This document shows, one piece after another, positions 1 through 6,355 of a stretch of DNA of 11,943 nucleotides. The notes beneath the pieces are model-generated. The model did no database searches, had not been told where the DNA came from, and saw only the letters and a program-made list of their open reading frames with translations. This DNA is from Clostridia bacterium. Its GTDB lineage: Bacteria > Bacillota > Clostridia > Christensenellales > Aristaeellaceae. The position numbers and the translations under genes were made by a program. Location: contig JAEDIV010000086.1 in assembly GCA_016296675.1 (NCBI GenBank), positions 1 through 11,943 on the forward strand, written 5' to 3'. Each line of letters starts with the position of its first letter. The stretch's first letter is position 1.

Positions 1-2
1 GC

Positions 3-155
3 TTCTGCAAGAAATACGGTGTCGCAGCACTTCACAGCAATGTGGAAGAATTGTACCGTCACTTGCTGAATCGGGATAAAGAGGGCGCAAGACGCTGGAG
101 CAATGTATATTTAGAAGAAGCCATTCATGGCACTCAGCAAATCTACAAAGCTTAA
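3..155 (+). CDS. 3' end of an unidentified protein, possibly a GntR/FCD-type regulator
   Basis: The window opens inside a reading frame that continues without a stop from position 3 to a TAA at 153-155, giving about 50 C-terminal residues. The fragment is rich in charged and helical residues and contains the stretch LLNRDKEGARRW near its middle. That stretch loosely resembles the last helices of the FCD ligand-binding domain of GntR regulators, where an Asp-x-x-x-Ala pattern precedes the final helix. A regulator would fit a sugar catabolic neighbourhood, but the resemblance is weak and no DNA-binding part is in view. The next strong feature downstream is a terminator about 70 bp after the stop, consistent with this being the end of a transcription unit. 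That it codes is fairly likely; the family is a guess. Confidence 0.55.
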   Translation, partial: FCKKYGVAALHSNVEELYRHLLNRDKEGARRWSNVYLEEAIHGTQQIYKA

Positions 156-226
156 AAAGTAATCAATCTTCTGTGTCAACCGGGCCAAACGGCTGGAAAC
201 ATGTGAGATGCGCACGAGAAAATGAA

Positions 227-273
227 ACAGCACCGGTCAGACAGAAATTGCCTGGACCGGTGCTGTTTTTCTT
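227..273 (+). terminator. Rho-independent terminator after the first gene, possibly bidirectional
   Basis: A perfect 12-bp stem (227-238 pairing with 255-266, arm ACAGCACCGGTC) encloses a 16-nt loop and is followed directly by a T tract at 266-270 and further pyrimidines. It lies about 70 bp after the stop at 155. Read on the minus strand, the stem is followed by TTTCATTTTCTC. It could therefore also end transcripts arriving from the operon whose last gene stops at 714. Confidence 0.88.
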
Positions 274-379
274 AAATTACAAGCCGGAATATGTACCGAA
301 TACGATCTGTAAACCCGGTATTTATGCGATTTTTTCTAACAAAAAATTTAGTCCTTTCGGGCGTACCGTTCTTGATGCT

Positions 380-547
380 GTCGACTACTCTGACAAGTCA
401 ACCTTTAACCGGATTTCTGTAATCCGCCTGCCTGATTTTGGATCAAAGACAGATTTTGAATGGGCAGTAACAACAGCAACCAAAAAGAAAAAACTGGACT
501 TATCATCAGCAGAGTTGTTAACCGTTGATGAGGGCATGTGTGTTCAA
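380..547 (+). pseudogene. Fragment of a GyrI-like small-molecule-binding protein
   Basis: The plus-strand frame from 380 to 547 encodes about 56 residues, starting VDYSDKSTF, passing through ISVIRLPDF and DFEWAVTTATKKKK, and ending DEGMCVQ. From memory this matches the second half of the Gram-positive GyrI-like effector-binding family, where a similar block runs up to an EGLCVQ-type motif followed by a conserved HIGxYDDEP-like segment. Here the match stops at Gln (545-547), and the frame then reads antisense to the neighbouring minus-strand gene. The N-terminal half of the family is not recognisable: the residues between the terminator (273) and 380 do not align convincingly. With both ends missing this is a gene remnant. 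GyrI-like proteins bind small amphipathic molecules and are often regulators or detoxification proteins; nothing here suggests remaining function. Confidence 0.62.
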
Positions 548-739
548 ATTACGATCGGTTGTCTTTATGGTATATCGTCCGGTCTTCTTGCCAGAGTCTT
601 TCCATGGAACGAGACCGCTTTGAAGGAGATACAGAGCTGTTGCCTTGCTGATATGTGCGACTTGATAGAACTGGTCTTTGCTCATCGTTCGAGGAAAAGT
701 ACGTTTTATCTCCTCATAATACTCGCACTGCAACTTCAT
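518..739 (-). pseudogene. Small helix-turn-helix protein (excisionase-like type), C-terminally truncated
   Basis: A 73-codon minus-strand frame starts at ATG 739 (a TTG two codons upstream, at 745, is also possible) and stops at TAA 518-520. The block PRTMSKDQFYQVAHISK, then ALYLLQSGLVPW and DSGKKTGRYTIK, resembles a small HTH family I recall from Clostridia. Members usually continue past this point with a longer tail. Here similarity ends at the Asp codon 554-556. The last 11 codons are the reverse of the GyrI-like fragment, so the protein has lost its natural C-terminus. Its first eight codons overlap the end of the AraM-like gene. No good ribosome binding site precedes ATG 739; the GAGGAG at the end of the AraM-like gene lies inside this frame. 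It may be untranslated. Confidence 0.6.
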
Positions 740-2099
740 TCTCAAGATACATCTTCATATCCTTTGCAATCACCTGAAGGGCGCCTGCATCCCACATCAT
801 TGAAGTGGAAAGATATCTGTCCCGGATATCTCTTGAACAAACAAACGCATCCAGTGCATCGGTATCGGAAATACCGATCTGAGAAGGCATTGTGGGAATG
901 CCGAGCGTTTTCATTTTCACAATAATCTCTTCAAGAGACGCCAGTTCCTCATCCATGATTTTAATAATCTCTTCTCTGTTTTCGATGATCGTTTCTGCGC
1001 GTTTCCTTCGGGCGCGCGGATCATTTCTTCCGCTCTTGTTTGCAGATGCTATCAATTCCCCGGCGCTGTTTCCGAACACACGGCGAACATTGTCTTCCCA
1101 CGCCTGCCGGTCGAAAGACAGATCTGCATTCTTTGTGTTTTCGCTGTCCGATAGCCATTTCCGCCACGCGCTCAGGGCATACGAAGCCAGAGATGTCCCG
1201 ACGCCGACCTGAATACCGTGAAGGTCATATGAGCATCCGCGCTCCAGCGCCATCATCTCCCAGATATGGGAAAAGCAGTGTTCAAGTCCCGAAGCCGGCC
1301 TCGAAACGCCGGAAAACGACATGGCAATTCCCGCCAGCACCAATCCTTCAACGATGGCGGCAATCGCTTCTTTATCCCTTTGAAGCGCTTTTTCCATATT
1401 CTCTGCTGCTGCATTTCTTGCTTTACGCATGATGTCCGCAATCGCCTGACAATAATATTCACCGTTTACGAGATGGCTGATTCTCCAATCAAAAATGGAC
1501 ACAAATTTGGCAACCATGTCCCCGATTCCCGCCCATATCATGCGAAGAGGCGCTTCACACAGGATATCGGTATCGCAGATCACTGCGCTTGGAACCGGCG
1601 TATACAGCGTTGTCTTGATATTATTGACTTCCATAGCGCCGGAATTTGAGGCAAAGCCGTCCATGCTCGGCGCTGTCGCGACAATTGCGGTGGGAAGTCT
1701 GACTGCTTTTCCAATGATCTTGCACAGATCATTGATTACGCCGCCGCCAACGCCCAGTATGAGATCACAGGAGGGATCAAAATGCATGATAATGCTGCCG
1801 AGTTCCCATTCTGCCGGCATGAGACGCGCACGGGTATTAAAGCACATTCTGCTCATCTCTATGCCGTTTTTCTCAAGAACGTCTTCGACAATTTTCCCTG
1901 CCGCGTCATAGGTATTCAGATCATATACGATAAACGGCTTTCTGCAGTTCAGTTTCCGCACGACCTCCGCAATTTTCTGAACAACACCTCTGCCGATCAA
2001 AGCAATCTTCAAATCCGTCTTGTGAATTTTACCGCACTCGCATACAAATCCTTCAGGGGTTAATAAATCCTGCACATGCATGGATGAAAAATCAATCAT
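714..2099 (-). CDS. AraM/glycerol-1-phosphate dehydrogenase-like NAD(P)-dependent metalloenzyme
   Basis: This 461-residue protein belongs to the dehydroquinate-synthase-like iron/zinc alcohol dehydrogenase fold and most resembles AraM (glycerol-1-phosphate dehydrogenase), which interconverts dihydroxyacetone phosphate and sn-glycerol 1-phosphate. Visible features are an N-terminal CxCGKxH motif (about 20-26), the nucleotide-binding GVGGGVIND (116-124), and the TAPSMDGFAS segment near 142-151. Candidate metal ligands are Asp194 in GDM, His274 and His278 in GLEHxxSH, and His294 in LHG. I chose ATG 2099 because GAAAGGCGG lies 9 nt before it; the frame stays open a further 19 codons, which read through an intergenic hairpin. 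It is longer than B. subtilis AraM (about 394 residues as I recall). It is the last gene of the minus-strand operon, where the transketolase should supply its likely substrate. A related polyol or sugar-phosphate dehydrogenase role cannot be excluded. Confidence 0.88.
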   Translation of the reverse strand: MIDFSSMHVQDLLTPEGFVCECGKIHKTDLKIALIGRGVVQKIAEVVRKLNCRKPFIVYDLNTYDAAGKIVEDVLEKNGIEMSRMCFNTRARLMPAEWELGSIIMHFDPSCDLILGVGGGVINDLCKIIGKAVRLPTAIVATAPSMDGFASNSGAMEVNNIKTTLYTPVPSAVICDTDILCEAPLRMIWAGIGDMVAKFVSIFDWRISHLVNGEYYCQAIADIMRKARNAAAENMEKALQRDKEAIAAIVEGLVLAGIAMSFSGVSRPASGLEHCFSHIWEMMALERGCSYDLHGIQVGVGTSLASYALSAWRKWLSDSENTKNADLSFDRQAWEDNVRRVFGNSAGELIASANKSGRNDPRARRKRAETIIENREEIIKIMDEELASLEEIIVKMKTLGIPTMPSQIGISDTDALDAFVCSRDIRDRYLSTSMMWDAGALQVIAKDMKMYLENEVAVRVL

Positions 2100-2141
2100 T
2101 TGTATCAACCGCCTTTCAGAGACTTTTCCAAAAATCTCCAA

Positions 2142-2177
2142 GCGGCGCGCATGCATACATCTCCGCTGGCGCGCCGC
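2142..2177 (-). promoter_or_regulatory. GC-rich intergenic hairpin between rhamnosidase and AraM-like genes
   Basis: A perfect 9-bp inverted repeat (GCGGCGCGC at 2142-2150 with GCGCGCCGC at 2169-2177) encloses an 18-nt loop. On the minus-strand transcript it lies just after the rhamnosidase stop and before the AraM-like ribosome binding site. It is followed by TTGGAGATTTTT, a short U run displaced about 6 nt from the stem. It could act as a leaky terminator or as an RNA stability or processing element lowering expression of the last gene. The displaced U run makes efficient termination unlikely. Confidence 0.5.
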
Positions 2178-2198
2178 AATACAGAATATGCATCGGTT

Positions 2199-4838
2199 TT
2201 AGAATTCGAAGTCGTATTTACCGGAAACGAGTTCCGCGCGCATACCGTTTTCGTCTTTTTCAAACGCTGCACCCGCAGGATTTCCCTTGATCTCAGATAT
2301 CGGCAGATACACAGTTGCCGTCGTATTGGCCGGGATTTCTACATGCAGGCGGCATGTATCTCCATCCAGTTTCCATGAAACCGTCAGCTTTCCGTACGGC
2401 GTGTCGAGCCAGCCGGAGGCAGACTGCATCCTGCTGCTGATCTGCGGCCGGATAATTGAATGCGCGTAACCGGGATTCATCGGATCATAATTGATGCCGA
2501 GGATTCTGCGGTAAAGCCATGCGCCGACAGAGCCGTAGGCATAGTGGTTGAACGAGTTCATATTCGGGCTCCACATGGTGCCGTCAGGACGCATGCCGTC
2601 CCAATGCTCCCAGATGGTCGTCGCTCCCATGCGAATCTGGAACAGCCACGAGGGGAAATCGTCCTTAAGCAGAAGATCATATGCTTCATCGACACATCCG
2701 CCGTCGCCCAACGCGAAGGTGGCAAACGGGGTTCCCATAAAGCCGGTCTTGAGATGGCCGCCTGCTTCTTCGACAAGGTCAGCCAGCGCACGTGTATTGA
2801 GAGCGCATTTGTCCTTCGGAATCAGGCCAAACTGTAATGCCAGAATATGGGCCGTCTGGGTGTTTACATTGATCTTGCCGTTTTCATCCAGATACCGCGT
2901 CCGGAATTTGGAGACGATCCTCTGATAGAGCTTTTCGTACATATCAGCATCCTGCGCGTTGCCAAGTGCCTTTGCAATCCTGACAAACAAGCCGGTGCTG
3001 TAGGCATAATAGGCGGTGCAGGTAAAGTCGTTGGGCGTTGCGCCGAAATAGCTTCCGGGTTCAGAATCCAGGGAAACCCAATCGCCGAACTGGAGCTTGT
3101 AATTCCATACATCATCAACGGAATTGCGATGCATGAAATCGATCCATGCTTTCATGGCGCGGTAGTTTTCCTTAAGGATCTGCTCATCGCCATATACGCA
3201 GTACAAAACCCACGGGCAAATGACAATCGCATCCGCCCATGCGGCAGCCGAGTGCGTGCCCTGGCTGAGCAGCCAGTTATTCTTGGTTTCTTCCGGATTC
3301 GGCGTTACGATATCGGGCACAACATGAGGAATGCCGCCGTCGGGCGTCTGATCGGCGCGAACATCCGCCAGCCATTTGCGATAGAAGGAATAGGTATCCC
3401 TGAAGCATGTCGAAGTTTCGCAGAAAATCTGCGCATCTCCCGTCCATCCCATGCGTTCGTCGCGCTGCGGGCAGTCGGTAGGCACATCCAGGAAGTTTCC
3501 GCGAAGGCTCCATTCGATGTTGTGCGCCAGCTGATTGACCAGCGGTTCGGAGCATTCAAAGTGACCGGCGGGTGCGATTTCGCTGTGGACAACCCAAGCT
3601 TTGAAGTCAGAAGCTTCCGCATCTTCCGGCCAATTCTTGAGCCACACATAACGGAATCCATAGAAGGTAAATTCCGGATGATAGGACACCCTGCCGTCCT
3701 CTTTGCATGTATACACGATGGCCTGCTTGGCAGAGCGCAGGTTTGCAGTATACACATTTCCTTTGGCATCCAGCGTTTCAAAGCACTTAAGCTCATAACA
3801 GGTGTCCTTTTTGCCGTTCAGAACGAATTCCGGCCAGCCGGTCAGGTTCTGACCGAAATCGATAACGCGGTCGCCTTCGGGCGTTTTAATCAGCTGAACT
3901 GCCGGAAGAATGGTTTCGCACCGGATGCGGCAGTTCGGCTGCGCTGTCAGGCTGGCGGAATCAAAGGAGATTTCCTGCGCATTCTGCGAAATGGCCTCAT
4001 CATATTGGACATTTCCCCAGATGGGACTTTCCAAACGGGCGTCATAGTGCTCGCCGTGATAGATTTCAGAGAAAGTGACCGGTGCATCGCCGAAGATCCA
4101 GGATGGATCGCTGATGATCCATTCCTCGGTGCCGTCCTCATAGCGAACCAGAATCTGGCAAAGAAACGCCGTTTTGGTTCCGTAATTGTTGCGAAGGTCC
4201 AAAAAGCCCATAAGGCCCTTGTACCATCCGGCGCCAAGCACTGCGCCGATCAGGTTCCAGCCGGGCTGAAGCATGCCGGACACATCGTTGGTCTGATACA
4301 GAAGATGCTTATGATAGTTTGTCCATCCGGGAGCGAGCAGGTCCTCGCCTACTCTCCGGCCGTTGATCCACGGAGAATAGACGCCGAAAGCGGTTGAAAA
4401 CATGAAAGCATTCTTGATTTTTCCCTTGATAAATACTTTCTTCTGAACCCAGCGCGCCTTTGAATCGCCGGAGCAATCGGTGATTTCAGGCGTAATCATT
4501 TTCGCCTTCCAGTTTCCCTGAAGTCCGGTTATGATGTGCACTCCCTCGGACCAATCAGACCATTCGCCGGAATTGGTCAGAACTTTGACTCTTGCAAAAT
4601 ACTCCGTCGCCGCTTCCTGTACAAAACCTTGCGGAACTATATTCTGAGACTTGCCCGTTTCCTCTTCCTTCTGCCATACTATGTTTGAAAAATCACTGCC
4701 AGAAGCAATCTCAAGGGCATATTTCTTCTGAAAAACGCCGGAAGCATCCGATTCAATCGCCCAGCCGAATTGAATCTGCTCATCGATGCCTATGGCCTCA
4801 TGAAAATGATTTACAGTCATTTTCTTTACAGTAATCAT
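2199..4838 (-). CDS. Alpha-L-rhamnosidase, GH78 type, cytoplasmic
   Basis: This 879-residue protein has the full layout of bacterial GH78 alpha-L-rhamnosidases, which remove terminal alpha-L-rhamnose from plant glycosides or pectin fragments. The N-terminal beta-rich domains (about 1-320) include an APGWTNYHKHLLYQTNDV segment typical of the family. They are followed by DFGQNLTGW (327-335), the (alpha/alpha)6 catalytic domain and a C-terminal beta domain. The family signature DVPTDCPQRDERMGWTGD (451-468) carries the expected catalytic acid Glu461, with Asp455 and Asp468. TTIWEHWD (740-747) carries the second catalytic glutamate, Glu744. There is no signal peptide, so it should act on imported glycosides. 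ATG 4838 has AGGAGG 7 nt upstream. It follows the isomerase gene by 110 bp. No rhamnose catabolic genes are seen, so its substrate may be a mixed glycan from which rhamnose must be trimmed. Confidence 0.95.
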   Translation of the reverse strand: MITVKKMTVNHFHEAIGIDEQIQFGWAIESDASGVFQKKYALEIASGSDFSNIVWQKEEETGKSQNIVPQGFVQEAATEYFARVKVLTNSGEWSDWSEGVHIITGLQGNWKAKMITPEITDCSGDSKARWVQKKVFIKGKIKNAFMFSTAFGVYSPWINGRRVGEDLLAPGWTNYHKHLLYQTNDVSGMLQPGWNLIGAVLGAGWYKGLMGFLDLRNNYGTKTAFLCQILVRYEDGTEEWIISDPSWIFGDAPVTFSEIYHGEHYDARLESPIWGNVQYDEAISQNAQEISFDSASLTAQPNCRIRCETILPAVQLIKTPEGDRVIDFGQNLTGWPEFVLNGKKDTCYELKCFETLDAKGNVYTANLRSAKQAIVYTCKEDGRVSYHPEFTFYGFRYVWLKNWPEDAEASDFKAWVVHSEIAPAGHFECSEPLVNQLAHNIEWSLRGNFLDVPTDCPQRDERMGWTGDAQIFCETSTCFRDTYSFYRKWLADVRADQTPDGGIPHVVPDIVTPNPEETKNNWLLSQGTHSAAAWADAIVICPWVLYCVYGDEQILKENYRAMKAWIDFMHRNSVDDVWNYKLQFGDWVSLDSEPGSYFGATPNDFTCTAYYAYSTGLFVRIAKALGNAQDADMYEKLYQRIVSKFRTRYLDENGKINVNTQTAHILALQFGLIPKDKCALNTRALADLVEEAGGHLKTGFMGTPFATFALGDGGCVDEAYDLLLKDDFPSWLFQIRMGATTIWEHWDGMRPDGTMWSPNMNSFNHYAYGSVGAWLYRRILGINYDPMNPGYAHSIIRPQISSRMQSASGWLDTPYGKLTVSWKLDGDTCRLHVEIPANTTATVYLPISEIKGNPAGAAFEKDENGMRAELVSGKYDFEF

Positions 4839-4948
4839 GCCTGGTCCTCCTGCTTATCCTTTTTGTATAAAAGAATCCATTTTCAATGGTGTCAGTCAAA
4901 GTGGAATCGTGACTTTTCTATCGCGATTCCCTTTTGATTCTGAGTTTA
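4839..4948 (-). promoter_or_regulatory. Structured 110-bp intergenic region upstream of the rhamnosidase
   Basis: This gap between isomerase and rhamnosidase is larger than the others in the upper operon. It contains two inverted repeats. One has GGAATCG/CGATTCC arms (4903-4909 and 4924-4930) and extends by further pairs on the plus strand. The other is a short perfect repeat CCATT-ttc-AATGG (4877-4881 and 4885-4889). The minus strand also has TTGACT and a downstream TATACA, but they are 24 bp apart, too far for a normal sigma-A promoter. An attenuator, processing site or regulated internal promoter is possible; none is proven. Confidence 0.35.
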
Positions 4949-6346
4949 TCAGCTGTGGCGATAGACTTCCCAGCCCATGTAGTTCCCAAGCGCCTCTTCA
5001 AGAATGTCTGCGCATTCGGTCTGCGCCAGCGCAACATGATGCTCAAATCCATTCTTGCACGCATACTTCATAAGCCCGTTCAAATCCTTTACGTGGCATA
5101 CGGTGACGCCGCCGAAGGTATCCAGCGGATCATCCGTGAACTCGCCTTCGCCCAGATAGCACTTGATCACGCCGCGGCGGTCATCCGTAGAAACCTTGAG
5201 ATAAGTCATCTTGGACGGACGTACGCGGCCCTTAAGCGCACCGAAGGAATATTCTGTTCCGAGCGTAGTGGCCAGGATATCGAGATTGGCGATTTCCGGC
5301 TTCTCCGTAAATACGTTTGCCGGATAGTTGCAGCAGTGTACATTGATGCACTTGTCTTCGCCGTAATTGTTGTTCCAGTCCTGATAAATGGGCGTTACGT
5401 CGCCGGCCTTTAAAAGCGCGAGCATCGATACTGCGCCCATTACGTCGGTTTCACAGGCGGAGGGCATGCCCTTTTCCCCCATCATGCTCATGGCAAGGCA
5501 GGCGGCGCAGCCGTAGTTCGCTTCCACGCTGTCCCAGCACTGAATCGCGCTGGCCTGGCAATGATGGTTCTTCATCCAGTTTTCGATGGCAATAATCAGC
5601 TTAGCCTGCTTTTCCACCTTTTCATCGCTGATGCCGCAGCAGATGTTTCCGTATGCGCGGATCTCTGCGATTTTCTCTGCGATCTGCTTTTCATCCTTCA
5701 GTTCCTGAACGTCTGCAAAGATTTCGCTCATATCTTCCGTCTCTACGGTGATTCCGCTCTGCTGAAGAAGCTTCTCGGAATACCGCACGGTGCGGAACGG
5801 CATAACGCGCGCACCGAGCTGTGCGATCCGGGCATTTTTGAGCGTCTTTACAACTGCACAGATGTGCGCGAATTTTTCAACATCTGCATGGAATTCTTCG
5901 CCGTCCACAGGACAGGTGTGGCGGGCGGTCAGCGTATAGCGAATGCCATACTGATAGAGGTTGTTGCACAGGCTGAGTTTTCCGCAGAATGCATCACGGC
6001 GGTTTTCCAGCTGCAGACGATCAAGATCATCATCGCAGGCCTGAATCAGAATCGGGCAGTCCAGACGGCTCATACGGACGGCGTCCGCAATACCGGTCTC
6101 TTCGCCAAAATTCGGAAGGCAGATGATAATGCCGTCGATCTCATCCTGATGCGCACGGAAAAGGGCTGCGCACTTAACGGCTTCGTCATAAGTCATCGTT
6201 TCGCCCATATATGTATCTTCCGTGGACAGAATAACGTACTTATGTCCCCATGTATCCAACGCTTTTAAAAGTTTTTCACGCGCCGTAAGCACAAGATGAT
6301 CCGGGAAAAACGAACGATTGGAAATAATAACACCAAAAGTTGCCAT
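4949..6346 (-). CDS. Fucose/arabinose-isomerase-like aldose-ketose isomerase (candidate D-apiose isomerase)
   Basis: This 465-residue protein has the features of the L-fucose isomerase-like fold: an N-terminal Rossmann-like half (GVIISNRSFFP at the start, IDGIIICLPNFGEE near 70-83) and a metal-binding C-terminal half. Candidate Mn2+ ligands and catalytic residues are Glu299 in ACETDVMGA, Asp323 in QDWNNNYG, the NVHCCNYP segment (335-342) and the HH pair at 436-437 near the C-terminus. Family members interconvert aldoses and ketoses, but close relatives differ in substrate. The gene lies 9 bp after the FGGY kinase. The kinase stop TAG overlaps this gene's AGGAGG site, giving tight coupling. 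Feeding an aldose to the kinase and then to a split transketolase is the order expected for apiose to apulose. I have not confirmed that known apiose isomerases share this fold, so the substrate is inference from context. Confidence 0.85.
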   Translation of the reverse strand: MATFGVIISNRSFFPDHLVLTAREKLLKALDTWGHKYVILSTEDTYMGETMTYDEAVKCAALFRAHQDEIDGIIICLPNFGEETGIADAVRMSRLDCPILIQACDDDLDRLQLENRRDAFCGKLSLCNNLYQYGIRYTLTARHTCPVDGEEFHADVEKFAHICAVVKTLKNARIAQLGARVMPFRTVRYSEKLLQQSGITVETEDMSEIFADVQELKDEKQIAEKIAEIRAYGNICCGISDEKVEKQAKLIIAIENWMKNHHCQASAIQCWDSVEANYGCAACLAMSMMGEKGMPSACETDVMGAVSMLALLKAGDVTPIYQDWNNNYGEDKCINVHCCNYPANVFTEKPEIANLDILATTLGTEYSFGALKGRVRPSKMTYLKVSTDDRRGVIKCYLGEGEFTDDPLDTFGGVTVCHVKDLNGLMKYACKNGFEHHVALAQTECADILEEALGNYMGWEVYRHS

Positions 6347-6355
6347 AACTACCTC

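Larger units (their letters stand above)
156..713. other. Degenerate intergenic region between the first gene and the main operon
   Basis: This 558-bp stretch has no intact recognisable gene. In order it holds a short spacer, the terminator at 227-273, an unassigned AT-rich segment (about 274-379), the GyrI-like fragment (380-547) and the truncated HTH gene (minus strand, from 739 down to 518). One open frame runs through most of it on the plus strand, but only the middle part looks like protein. The region reads as a decayed boundary between the operon and whatever lies to the left. Confidence 0.6.

Noticed and set aside
300..330. A TGTAAACC-type partial match to a catabolite-repression (cre) site
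   Set aside because: Only the left half matches the consensus, and it lies in a degenerate region not upstream of any intact gene.
173..925. The full 250-codon plus-strand frame treated as one gene
   Set aside because: Its first part reads through the terminator hairpin, and everything after 547 is antisense to the HTH and AraM-like genes. Only 380-547 looks like protein.
2100..2156. An upstream ATG at 2156 for the AraM-like gene
   Set aside because: The 19 extra codons come from the intergenic hairpin, while ATG 2099 has a well-spaced GAAAGGCGG site and begins like family members.
2847..4397. A 516-codon open frame on the plus strand inside the rhamnosidase gene
   Set aside because: It lies wholly antisense to a full-length GH78 gene with catalytic motifs, has no ribosome binding site, and its translation shows no recognisable domain.
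4856..4900. A TTGACT/TATACA promoter for the rhamnosidase on the minus strand
   Set aside because: The two hexamers are 24 bp apart, beyond the 16-18 bp range, so it is not called as a promoter.
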